Positions 7,832 to 14,694 of a stretch of DNA of 32,575 bases are shown here, one piece after another. The notes below the pieces were generated by a model. It had not been told where the DNA came from and searched no databases. It worked only from the letters and a program-made list of their open reading frames with translations. Each line of letters begins with the position of its first letter. Position 1 is the stretch's first letter. The stretch is from contig NZ_JAOTID010000026.1 in NCBI RefSeq assembly GCF_026163695.1, forward strand, positions 1 to 32,575. The letters run 5' to 3'. The position numbers and the translations under genes were made by a program. The DNA is from Shumkonia mesophila (GTDB lineage: Bacteria; Pseudomonadota; Alphaproteobacteria; Rhodospirillales; Shumkoniaceae).

Positions 7832-10800
7832 TCAGGACGGGCGGACGGCCGGCTGCGCCGCCGGCTCGCTCGCCGCCTTGCGGGCCTGCTTGTCCGACGC
7901 CACCAGGGTATAGACGGCGGGCGTCACGAACAGCGTGAACAGCGTGCCGATGGTCATTCCGGCGGCGATGACGACGCCGATGTCGAACCGGCTGCGGGCG
8001 CCGGCGCCGGTGGCGATCAAGAGCGGCAGCATGGCCAGCACGGTGGCCGCCGTCGTCATCAGGATGGGACGCAGGCGCACCGCCGCGGCGTGCTCGATCG
8101 CCTCGCGGCGCGACATCCCCTGCTCCTGCATGACGTTGGCGAACTCCACCATCAGGATGCCGTGCTTGGAAATCAGGCCGATCAGCGTGACGAGCCCGAT
8201 CTGCGAGTAGATGTTGACGCTGGCGAACCCCATGATGCCGCCGATGGTGATCGGCAACAGGGCGCCGAATATCGAGGTCGGCAGGGCGATCAAGATGATC
8301 AGCGGGTCGCGGAAGCTCTCGAACTGGGCGGCCAGCACCAGGAAGATGACGACCAGCGCGAACACGAAGGTGAAGACCAGCGTGCTTCCCTCCTGCACGA
8401 ACTGCCGGCTCTCGCCCTGGAAGTCGTAGCTGTAGCCCTCGGGGAAGATCTCGGCGGCCTTGTCCTTCAGGAAGTCCAGCACCTCGCCGACGGTGTGGCC
8501 GGGAAACGGCACCCCCGACAGGGTCGCCGAGTTGAGCTGCTGGAAGGTGGTGAGCGCGTTCGGTTGAACGGATTGCGAGATCGTGGCGACCGTCGAAAGC
8601 GGCACCAGGGCGCCACTCTCGGTCTTCACCTGATAGCGGGTCAGCCAGTCGGCGGTCAGCCGGTAGTCGCGCGGCACCTGGGGGATGACCTCGTAGCTGC
8701 GGCCGGACAGGTTGAGGCGGTTGACGTAGTTGCCGCCCAGCAGGGTGGCCAGGGCGCCGCCGATATCCTCCATCTTGATGCCGAGCCGATTGGCCTTGTC
8801 GTGGTCGATCTTGAACTCGATCTGCGGCGTCTCGAACTTGAGGTCGCTGTCGGTGAACAGGAACAGCCCGCTTTTGGCCGCCGCGGCCTGCATGTCGGCC
8901 AGCACCTGGGCCAGTTCCTCGAACCCGGCGGTGGTCGTGATGACGAACTGCACCGCCGCCCCGCCCGTCGATCCCGGCAGAGACGGCAGCGGGAAGGCAA
9001 AAATCTGGGCGTCGGCGATGCCGGAAAGTTTCGGCTGCAGGTCCGCGAGGACTTCCTTCTGGCTGCGCTCCCGCTGGTCCCACGGCTTGAGCAGGAAGCC
9101 GATGAACGCCTGATGCGCGCCCTCCATGCCGTTGATGGTGAAGATGTGGTCGCTCTCGGGGATGGCTTCCAGCACCTTCCCCAGGTGGTCTGTGGCGTGC
9201 TCCAGATAGTCGAGATTGGCGTACTGCGGCGCCTTGCCGATCATGAACAGGATGCCCTGGTCTTCCTCGGGCGCCAGTTCCTGCGGCGCCGTCACGTACA
9301 TGAGGCCGGTCATCGACATAACGCCGACCAGCACCAGCAGGATCAGCGCCCGGAAGTTGAGCGCCCGGTGCAGCCAATGGAGGTAGCGGTCCTTGAGGCC
9401 ATTGAACAGGCGGTCAAGGAATTCCGTGAACCGTCCCTCGTGCTCCAGATCGGTCAGCAGCTTGGAGCACATCATCGGCGAGAGCGTCAGCGCGATGATG
9501 CCCGATACCACGACCGAGCCGGCCAGCGTGAAGGCGAATTCACGAAAGAGCGCGCCGGTGAGGCCGGAAACGAAGCCGATCGGGGCATAGACGGCAGCCA
9601 ACGTGATGGTCATGGAAATGACCGGCAGCGCGATTTCGCGCGCCCCCTTGAGCGCCGCATCGAAGGGCGTCAGGCCCTCCTCGATGTGGCGGTGGATGTT
9701 TTCCACCACCACGATGGCGTCGTCGACCACCAGGCCGATGGCCAGCACCAGGGCCAGCAGGGTCAGCAGGTTGATGGTATAGCCCAGCGCCAGCAGCATG
9801 ATCATGACGCCGATCAGGGACAGCGGAATGGTGACGATCGGAATGATCGTCGTGCGCAGGTTGCCCAGGAACAGGAAGATGACGACGACGACGATGACCA
9901 CCGCCTCACCCAACGTCTGGATGACTTCGTTGATCGAGGATCGGATGTACTCGGTCGAGTCGTAGGCGATGGCGCCGTTCAAGCCGGCCGGCAGTTGCCG
10001 CTCGATTTCCGGCATCACGGCACGTACGCCGTCGATGACGTCGAGCGGGTTGGCCGAGGGTGTTCCCTCGATGCCGATGAACACCGCCTTGAGCCCGTCG
10101 AAGGCCGACGACGACGAGGCGCTCTGCGGCCCCAGCTCGATCTTGGCGATGTTGCCAAGGCGAACCAGCGAGTCGCCGTGCGTGGCCACCACCAACTGGG
10201 CGAAGGCGTTGGCGCTGGAAAGCGACGTCTCGGCATTGATGCTGGTCTGGACGAAGTCGCCTTTGATTTGGCCGGCCGCGGTGGTGAAGTTGTTGGCGGC
10301 CAGGGCTTCCCGCACGTCGCCCGGAGTGACGCCCAAGGCCGCCATGCGGTTGGGGTCGAGCCAGACGCGCATGGCGAAGGTCTGCCCGCCCAGGATCTCG
10401 GCGTTGGCGACGCCATTGACCGTTTGCAGCTTGGGCTGCACGACGCGGGTCAGGTAGTCGGTGATCTGGGGCGCGGTCATGACGTCGGAATTGAACGACA
10501 TGTACATCAGGGCGTGGCCCTCGCCCGTCGTTTTGACGACGACCGGATCGTTCGATTCCTCGGGCAGCACGCCCTTGACTTGGTTGACCTTCGAAAGCAC
10601 GTCCGACATCGCGCGGTCGGCGTCGGCGTTGAGGCGCAGGTTGAGCGTCACCGTCGAGGTGTTCTGCGCCGACGACGACACCAGGGTATCGAGGCCCTCG
10701 GTGCTGGCCACCGCCTGTTCCAGCGGCGTCGTGATGAAGCCCTTGATGAGGTCGGCGTTGGCCCCCGGGTAACCGGTGGTGATGGTGATCGTCGTGTTCG

Positions 10801-10921
10801 ACAGTTCGGGGTACTGGCGGACCTGCAGGCTGAATCCCGCCTGCAGCCCGACCAGCAGGATCAGCAGACTGACCACCGAGGCCAGCACCGGCCGGCGGAT
10901 GAAAAGATCGGTGAAGGACAT
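7832..10921 (-). CDS. RND multidrug efflux permease (HAE-1 type)
   Basis: This is an inner-membrane, proton-driven resistance-nodulation-division pump. Length (1029) and the N-terminus (MSFTDLFIRRPVLASVVSLLI) are typical. Two large periplasmic loops follow helix 1 and helix 7. The proton relay in helix 4 is intact as GLVVDDAIVVVENIHRH, with D400 and D401, and the DPNRMAALGVTPGDV porter-domain segment is present. It starts 10 bp after the stop codon of the membrane-fusion gene. No outer-membrane channel gene is nearby, so a TolC-type channel encoded elsewhere is expected. Substrates are unknown; the divergent TetR gene is the likely regulator. Confidence 0.96.
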   Translation of the reverse strand: MSFTDLFIRRPVLASVVSLLILLVGLQAGFSLQVRQYPELSNTTITITTGYPGANADLIKGFITTPLEQAVASTEGLDTLVSSSAQNTSTVTLNLRLNADADRAMSDVLSKVNQVKGVLPEESNDPVVVKTTGEGHALMYMSFNSDVMTAPQITDYLTRVVQPKLQTVNGVANAEILGGQTFAMRVWLDPNRMAALGVTPGDVREALAANNFTTAAGQIKGDFVQTSINAETSLSSANAFAQLVVATHGDSLVRLGNIAKIELGPQSASSSSAFDGLKAVFIGIEGTPSANPLDVIDGVRAVMPEIERQLPAGLNGAIAYDSTEYIRSSINEVIQTLGEAVVIVVVVIFLFLGNLRTTIIPIVTIPLSLIGVMIMLLALGYTINLLTLLALVLAIGLVVDDAIVVVENIHRHIEEGLTPFDAALKGAREIALPVISMTITLAAVYAPIGFVSGLTGALFREFAFTLAGSVVVSGIIALTLSPMMCSKLLTDLEHEGRFTEFLDRLFNGLKDRYLHWLHRALNFRALILLVLVGVMSMTGLMYVTAPQELAPEEDQGILFMIGKAPQYANLDYLEHATDHLGKVLEAIPESDHIFTINGMEGAHQAFIGFLLKPWDQRERSQKEVLADLQPKLSGIADAQIFAFPLPSLPGSTGGAAVQFVITTTAGFEELAQVLADMQAAAAKSGLFLFTDSDLKFETPQIEFKIDHDKANRLGIKMEDIGGALATLLGGNYVNRLNLSGRSYEVIPQVPRDYRLTADWLTRYQVKTESGALVPLSTVATISQSVQPNALTTFQQLNSATLSGVPFPGHTVGEVLDFLKDKAAEIFPEGYSYDFQGESRQFVQEGSTLVFTFVFALVVIFLVLAAQFESFRDPLIILIALPTSIFGALLPITIGGIMGFASVNIYSQIGLVTLIGLISKHGILMVEFANVMQEQGMSRREAIEHAAAVRLRPILMTTAATVLAMLPLLIATGAGARSRFDIGVVIAAGMTIGTLFTLFVTPAVYTLVASDKQARKAASEPAAQPAVRPS

Positions 10922-10931
10922 GACGTTTGCC

Positions 10932-12047
10932 CTATTCCCTCGGCCGCTCGGCGCGGGCCTGCAACGGCGCCGCGTTGTCGACGTGGATGGAGGTGCCGGG
11001 TTGCAGCTTGAGCTGCCCGGTCGTCACCACCTCGTCGCCGGCCGTGATGCCCTCGGCGATGGCCACGCGGTCGCCCCGAGTCTCGCCGACCCTGATGAAG
11101 CGGCGCTCCGCCGTGGCGGTCTCGCTGGCCCGTTTGACCGCATAGACGCTGTCGCCGTAAAGGCTGTAGATGACGGCAGTACGCGGCAGCGTGACCACCG
11201 GGGCGGGCGCCCCGGCCAGCACGTTGACGTTGGCGAACATGCCGGGCAGCAGCCGGCGATCGGCGTTGGCCACCTCGGCGCGCACCAGCACGTTGCGGGT
11301 TTCCTGGCTCACCTTGGCATCGATCGAGGCGATGGCGCCGGTGAAGGTTTCCCCGGGGAAGGCATCGACCAGAACCTCGACGGGCTGGCCCGCCTTAAGA
11401 ACGTCCAGACGCTGTTCCGGCACCGGGAAGTCGACGAACAGGGGATCGAGCTTCTGCAGGGTGACCATCGCCGTGCCGGGCGAGACGTACTGGCCGAGGC
11501 TGACCTTGCGGATGCCGAGGCGGCCGCGGAACGGCGCCTTGATCGCCTTCTGGGCGATAACCGCCCTGGTGCGTTCGACTGCCGCCGCCGCGGTGTCGCG
11601 CTGCGACAGGGCCGAATCGAAACTGGTCTGGGGCGTATTGCCGCGCGCCAGCAGCTCCCGCTGGCGATCGAGGTCGAGTTCGGATTTCTTGAGCACGGCG
11701 ATGTTGGACTTGAGGTCCGCCTGCTCGACGAAGTCGTCGATTTCGACCAGCAGGGCGCCGGCCTCCACCATCTGGCCGGAATCGAAATGAATGGCCCTGA
11801 CGATGCCGCCCACCTGCGGGGCAACGTCGATGCCCTGCACCGCCATGAAGGTGCCGATCGCCGGAATCTTCGGCGTCCACGTCTCGGCCTTCGCCCGCTC
11901 GGCGGCGATGGTAACCGTCGGCGGCGCCGACTTGGCCATGAAGCCCTTGACCATCTCGGGCTTCATGACGAACTGGAAATAGCCGAATCCGCCGACCAGG
12001 GCGGCCAGCAGCAGGAAGACGATAGTGAAAATGACTGTGCGTTTCAT
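10932..12047 (-). CDS. RND efflux membrane fusion protein (periplasmic adaptor)
   Basis: The adaptor bridges the RND pump and an outer-membrane channel. From the ATG at 12047 the protein has 371 residues: one N-terminal membrane anchor (residues ~4-27, with no lipobox cysteine), then split lipoyl halves (PQVGGIVRAIHFDSGQMVEAGALLVEID and APFRGRLGIRKVSLGQYVSPG) around a helical hairpin, then beta-barrel and membrane-proximal domains. The frame is open to 12206, but the added residues have no family character and would cross the regulatory region. It is the first gene of the operon, directly followed by the pump, and is transcribed from the divergent promoter region shared with tetR. Confidence 0.94.
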   Translation of the reverse strand: MKRTVIFTIVFLLLAALVGGFGYFQFVMKPEMVKGFMAKSAPPTVTIAAERAKAETWTPKIPAIGTFMAVQGIDVAPQVGGIVRAIHFDSGQMVEAGALLVEIDDFVEQADLKSNIAVLKKSELDLDRQRELLARGNTPQTSFDSALSQRDTAAAAVERTRAVIAQKAIKAPFRGRLGIRKVSLGQYVSPGTAMVTLQKLDPLFVDFPVPEQRLDVLKAGQPVEVLVDAFPGETFTGAIASIDAKVSQETRNVLVRAEVANADRRLLPGMFANVNVLAGAPAPVVTLPRTAVIYSLYGDSVYAVKRASETATAERRFIRVGETRGDRVAIAEGITAGDEVVTTGQLKLQPGTSIHVDNAAPLQARAERPRE

Positions 12048-12278
12048 GACCGGATCTGTCTGGCTGATAACGGCGACGGATTTCGCCCGGAACGGCTCGA
12101 TCAGGCGGAGCGGACCGCCCACGCCATCAGGTTGAAAACTCCCAACGCAACGTACCTCGCGGGACGGGCGACGGAAACGGCCGCGCTGTTGACGCCCGAT
12201 CAACATGGGAATTCCGGCGCCTCGCGGCTAGGTTCCTGCCACCATAAAAGCCGAACCTTCGCCGCCGCGGAACCATAA

Positions 12279-12313
12279 ATTAGACTGGACCGTCCAGTCC
12301 ATTGTCATATAAT
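12279..12313. promoter_or_regulatory. Divergent promoters with TetR-type operator
   Basis: A perfect 17-bp palindrome, GACTGGAC-C-GTCCAGTC, spans 12283-12299. For the efflux operon on the minus strand, ATGACA (12303-12308) and TCTAAT (12279-12284) are 18 bp apart and enclose the palindrome. For the plus-strand regulator, TATAAT (12308-12313) lies 16 bp after TGGACC inside the palindrome. One bound dimer could therefore block both promoters. Palindrome size fits TetR-family operators. The remaining sequence from 12048 to 12387 shows no other supported feature. Confidence 0.75.
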
Positions 12314-12387
12314 CCCGCTCGGACCGGGCAGTCAACAGGCATCCTCGCCCGCCCCGGCCGTGGCGATCATAAAGGACGAAACGGAGC

Positions 12388-13050
12388 ATGCCGACGTCGT
12401 CGCCTTCCCCCTTCCCCGCCCCGCGTTCACGCCGCCCGTCGCCGCGCAAGCACGAAGCCATCCTTGCCGCCGCCGTCGAGGCCTTCGCGGAAAACGGCTA
12501 CGCGGCGACCAGCATGGATTCCATCGCCGTCGCCGCCGAGGTGTCGAAGCAGACCGTCTATCACCACTTCGGCAACAAGAACGCGCTGTTCGAAGCGGTG
12601 ATCGGCCGCGTCTCGGAAGCCATGAGCCGGCCGCTGCTGGATGGTCATACCCGCGATCTCGGCCCCCAAAAAACCCTTACCGTCTTCGGCCGCCACATCC
12701 TCGAATTCCTGCTCAGCCGCCAGACCCTCGCCCTCTTACGCCTGATCATCGCCGAGGCCCCGAAGTTCGAAGGGCTGGCCGACATGGTGATCAAGTCGGG
12801 CATGGAGGGGACGACTCGGGCTTTCGTCGGCTACCTCGGAGAGGAAACCGCGAAGGGCCGTCTGGCGGTCGACGAGCCCAGACAGGCGGCCATCATCTTC
12901 TTCGGCATGCTGGCCGGGCACTACCGCTTCCGCGGGTTGCTCGGCATGCTGCCCGCCTTGTTGCCCGAGGAAATGGACGCCCACGTCGACGCCGTCGTCC
13001 GCGCCTTCCTCAAGGCCTACGGCCGGCCGCCAGTTGACCCGCCCTCTTGA
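12388..13050 (+). CDS. TetR/AcrR-family transcriptional regulator
   Basis: The 220-residue protein has a Pro/Arg-rich leader and then a TetR DNA-binding domain at residues ~22-70. The helix-turn-helix reads TSMDSIAVAAEVSKQTVYHHF and is followed by GNKNALFEAVI. The helical C-terminal half (~80-210) would form the dimer and ligand pocket. It is transcribed away from the RND operon. The 17-bp palindrome at 12283-12299 overlaps its own promoter and that of the pump, so it most likely represses both until an inducer binds. The inducer is unknown. Confidence 0.93.
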   Translation: MPTSSPSPFPAPRSRRPSPRKHEAILAAAVEAFAENGYAATSMDSIAVAAEVSKQTVYHHFGNKNALFEAVIGRVSEAMSRPLLDGHTRDLGPQKTLTVFGRHILEFLLSRQTLALLRLIIAEAPKFEGLADMVIKSGMEGTTRAFVGYLGEETAKGRLAVDEPRQAAIIFFGMLAGHYRFRGLLGMLPALLPEEMDAHVDAVVRAFLKAYGRPPVDPPS

Positions 13051-13056
13051 AGGAAA

Positions 13057-13075
13057 CGGCGCCCTTGCGGCGCCG
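13057..13075. terminator. Hairpin after tetR and after the split tRNA-Leu
   Basis: A 7-bp GC-rich stem, CGGCGCC / GGCGCCG, with loop CTTGC follows the tetR stop by 6 bp. Read on the minus strand it lies 20 bp past the 3' end of the tRNA-Leu fragment and is followed by GTTTCC. It could terminate either transcript; the weak T-tract limits confidence. Confidence 0.45.
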
Positions 13076-13094
13076 CGGGAACTTCAGCAGGTCT

Positions 13095-13159
13095 TGGTGC
13101 CCGGAGGGAGACTCGAACTCCCACTTCCGTAAGGAAAACAGATTTTGAGTCTGCCGCGT
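13095..13159 (-). pseudogene. tRNA-Leu(CAA), 3' fragment of a gene split by an insertion
   Basis: On the minus strand this segment contains the anticodon arm GCAGA-CTCAAAA-TCTGT, a long leucine-type variable arm, the T-arm GGGAG-TTCGAGT-CTCCC, the acceptor strand TCCGGGC, discriminator A and an encoded CCA (13095-13097). The acceptor's 5' partner GCCCGGA is missing here but is found at 14670-14676. The 65 nt here and 39 nt there share 17 nt, and together rebuild an 87-nt tRNA with anticodon CAA. No D-arm or promoter is attached to this half, so it should be inactive. Confidence 0.9.
13143..13159. repeat. Attachment-site direct repeat, left copy
   Basis: The 17-bp sequence TTTTGAGTCTGCCGCGT occurs here and again at 14638-14654 in the same orientation. 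It is the anticodon arm of the interrupted tRNA-Leu(CAA) read on the plus strand. Sequence inward of each copy differs (GATCTAAC here, GC then AT-rich sequence at the other), which is what a site-specific insertion into this core would leave. Confidence 0.88.
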
Positions 13160-13324
13160 GATCTAACTTATTGAAAACAAAGAAGAAGCGGCGGACTCTT
13201 TTTTCGCCCACCCGCCATAATCATGGCCGCGTGTCAAGTGGTAATATAGTAACATCAAACACCTTCTATCACTCATCCAAAAAGTGTAAGATTTTCCAAG
13301 ATGTCTTGAGAGCGTTGGGCAAAA

Positions 13325-14167
13325 ATGGTGACCATGACAAACGAACAAGACAACAGTCAATCAAAATCAAGGGTATTTCCTAATAGGCCGAACAGTTCAG
13401 ATATCTGCACAGAGGCGCTATTTACATTTTATACACAACATTTCATGACATTCGATCTGTTCTTTTTTGGACTTAATCTTTCTACAACCGTAGACAGAAA
13501 TAGATTTATCGCAACAAAAGCTCTCGATGGATTTGATGTTAATGACGAACACATAAAGAAAGAATACAACTTTGAACATGGCGACGCGTTCAAAAAATTT
13601 AAATCTTTTAGTAATATAAATTCTGAAAATATGTGCATTAGAACCACGGATAATTTTTTATGCTATCTTTCTGATACAATACAACATTGCATGATAAAAA
13701 GACCAGAATTATTGAGATCTAGCGAAGAAATAAAAGTTGAAGACGTTCTTAGATTTTCTAACCATAAAAATCTCGTGTCTTTTCTTGTTGACAGAAAAAT
13801 AAACGAACTTTCGTATGGAGGAATAAATGGTGTTATAAAATTCATAAATTCGAGGACTGGAATACAGCTAGTTAATTCAGATGAAGAGAAATTATTTCTC
13901 AATTTTTCTATCGAATTAAGAAATATATACACTCACAACAGGGGCATTGTGAACGATATATTCATTAGGAGACTTGGCGATATTCCAGGGAAATTTAAAT
14001 ATGAACGCGGGAAGCGATTTCACGCCGATTTTGACACGATCGCGGAATTGGCAAACAATTTGTATACTATTGCGTCAAGACTTGATGAAAACGTTTCAGA
14101 AAAGTTCAAATTTAAAAGAAAAAAATACAAGACTTGGCATGATTTAGAAAATAAAAATGATGACTAG
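13325..14167 (+). CDS. HEPN-like protein, putative RNase
   Basis: The 280-residue protein is rich in Lys, Asn, Phe and Ile and its codons are AT-rich, unlike its neighbours, which indicates transfer. Residues 193-212 read NFSIELRNIYTHNRGIVNDI and contain R199-N-I-Y-T-H204, the Rx4H motif of HEPN domains with the usual polar residue after Arg. HEPN proteins are typically RNases in toxin-antitoxin, anti-phage and anticodon-nuclease systems. No second domain, signal peptide or membrane segment is evident. The start at 13325 lacks a strong ribosome-binding site; an ATG at 13334 is also possible. No partner antitoxin gene is adjacent. It is the only protein gene of the element and converges on the intron-bearing tRNA gene. 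The HEPN call rests on motif and context only. Confidence 0.7.
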   Translation: MVTMTNEQDNSQSKSRVFPNRPNSSDICTEALFTFYTQHFMTFDLFFFGLNLSTTVDRNRFIATKALDGFDVNDEHIKKEYNFEHGDAFKKFKSFSNINSENMCIRTTDNFLCYLSDTIQHCMIKRPELLRSSEEIKVEDVLRFSNHKNLVSFLVDRKINELSYGGINGVIKFINSRTGIQLVNSDEEKLFLNFSIELRNIYTHNRGIVNDIFIRRLGDIPGKFKYERGKRFHADFDTIAELANNLYTIASRLDENVSEKFKFKRKKYKTWHDLENKNDD

Positions 14168-14190
14168 CGTTATTATAACTAGCCATCATT
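14156..14190. terminator. Terminator between the HEPN gene and tRNA-Leu
   Basis: Inverted repeat AATGATGACTAG (14156-14167) and CTAGCCATCATT (14179-14190), 11 of 12 pairs, with an 11-nt loop. On the minus strand it is followed by TTTTATTTT, a good rho-independent terminator about 20 bp past the CCA of the tRNA. The HEPN stop codon lies within the stem, so it could also end that transcript. Confidence 0.7.
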
Positions 14191-14211
14191 ATAATTAACA
14201 CTATGGCAGAA

Positions 14212-14517
14212 TGGTGCGGGCGGTCGGACTCGAACCGACACTTCCTTGCGGAAACCAGATTTTGCTTACCAACTACGGTTTTCACCGCCGCCAAACGGGC
14301 GTTTGTGGTCTGGACTTTCTCTTCACCATATCCCCCACGGGGACTTAGGTGGGTGCCATTAAGTCTCTACACCTTCCCCCAAACTGGGGGCTTGGCTCGG
14401 GATTGGCATCAGCGCGACCTGGAAGCTTTCCCCGAATTTGACACCTGCTCCTACGGAGTTTCCCCCACAGGGACCCTTAATCGAGTCTGGCGCGTCTACC
14501 AATTCCGCCACGCCCGC
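14212..14517 (-). tRNA. tRNA-Leu(CAA) interrupted by a group I intron
   Basis: The 5' exon (14517-14484, 34 nt) and 3' exon (14264-14212, 53 nt) join to an 87-nt leucine tRNA. The acceptor stem is GCGGGCG / CGCCCGC with discriminator A and encoded CCA. The spliced anticodon arm is CCAGA-CTCAAAA-TCTGG, giving anticodon CAA for UUG codons. The long variable arm TTCC-GCAA-GGAA and T-arm GTCGG-TTCGAGT-CCGAC are intact. The 219-nt intron lies after U33, directly before the anticodon. It belongs to the inserted element and has the same anticodon as the host tRNA the element disrupts, so it is probably the functional replacement. It has its own promoter at 14529-14557. Confidence 0.92.
14265..14483 (-). 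ncRNA. Group I intron (IC3-like) in tRNA-Leu
   Basis: The 219-nt self-splicing intron candidate starts after exon U(-1) and ends in G. P1 pairs exon/intron GACUC with GGGUC (intron nt 8-12), with the conserved U.G wobble at the 5' splice site. Visible core helices are P3 GGUGUC (39-44) with GGCACC (127-132), P4 UCGGG (49-53) with CCCGA (83-87), and P7 GACUU (119-123) with AAGUC (167-171). The blocks CCAATCCCGAGCCAAG and GGTGTAGAGACTTAATGG closely resemble conserved parts of the cyanobacterial and chloroplast trnL intron. There is no open reading frame inside, so it is not a homing-endonuclease intron. Confidence 0.92.
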
Positions 14518-14528
14518 ACTAACCGCCG

Positions 14529-14557
14529 CTTATACCTACCAAAAAAGAAAAACGCAA
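14529..14557 (-). promoter_or_regulatory. Promoter of the intron-bearing tRNA-Leu
   Basis: On the minus strand TTGCGT (14552-14557) and TATAAG (14529-14534) are 17 bp apart. The expected start near 14522 lies about five bases before the mature 5' end at 14517. The element's tRNA therefore does not depend on host read-through. Confidence 0.6.
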
Positions 14558-14564
14558 ACGCCCT

Positions 14565-14592
14565 GTGCTAAACCGTGCTACGCTGTGTGCTA
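14565..14592. repeat. Three GTGCTA direct repeats (candidate integrase arm sites)
   Basis: GTGCTA occurs at 14565, 14575 and 14587, spaced 10 and 12 bp, close to one helical turn. They lie 46-73 bp inside the right-hand 17-bp repeat, where attP arm-type sites of tyrosine integrases commonly sit. The protein that binds them is inferred and is not encoded here. Confidence 0.5.
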
Positions 14593-14637
14593 CAGCAAAA
14601 TTGCTTAAAATCAACAACTTAGCTTGAGTTTTATAGC

Positions 14638-14654
14638 TTTTGAGTCTGCCGCGT
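14638..14654. repeat. Attachment-site direct repeat, right copy
   Basis: Second copy of TTTTGAGTCTGCCGCGT, identical to 13143-13159. To its right the sequence continues as the 5' half of the host tRNA-Leu; to its left is the AT-rich element. The 17-bp identity marks the recombination core. Confidence 0.88.
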
Positions 14655-14676
14655 CTACCAGTTCCGCCATCCGGGC
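14638..14676 (-). pseudogene. tRNA-Leu(CAA), 5' fragment of a gene split by an insertion
   Basis: On the minus strand the segment gives acceptor strand GCCCGGA (14676-14670), the D-arm and the anticodon arm through CTCAAAA, then changes abruptly to element sequence. The matching 3' half, including acceptor strand TCCGGGC, lies 1.5 kb away at 13095-13159. The element does not supply a replacement 3' half at this junction, unlike most tRNA-integrating elements, so the host gene is truly disrupted. Confidence 0.9.
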
Positions 14677-14694
14677 GGCACCAGACCTGGCGAC

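Larger units (their letters stand above)
13160..14637. mobile_element. Small integrated element inside tRNA-Leu(CAA)
   Basis: The 1,478-bp segment between the 17-bp repeats is visibly AT-rich, unlike the GC-rich chromosome on both sides. It contains, left to right, about 165 bp without a supported gene, a HEPN-type gene on the plus strand, a shared terminator, a complete tRNA-Leu(CAA) with a group I intron on the minus strand, and a region with three GTGCTA repeats resembling attP arm sites. No integrase, excisionase or replication gene is present, so it is either a remnant of a larger island or a minimal element mobilised in trans. Removal with one copy of the repeat would restore an intact 87-nt host tRNA. 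Confidence 0.82.

Noticed and set aside
7718-11011. A 1097-codon open frame on the plus strand
   Set aside because: It runs antisense to the RND pump, is full of His, Gln, Arg and Asp runs typical of a GC-rich shadow frame, and has no recognisable domain.
13163-13360. A 65-codon open frame on the minus strand next to the left attachment site
   Set aside because: There is no ribosome-binding site or family resemblance, and it overlaps the start of the HEPN gene in the opposite direction.
14203-14571. A 122-codon open frame over the intron-bearing tRNA
   Set aside because: The region is fully explained by the tRNA exons and the group I intron on the opposite strand.
13160-14637. The whole 1.48-kb insertion as one large intron of the outer tRNA-Leu
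   Set aside because: The insert is bounded by a 17-bp duplication of exon sequence and lacks group I core motifs at its edges, which fits integration of DNA and not an intron. The intron core belongs only to the inner tRNA.
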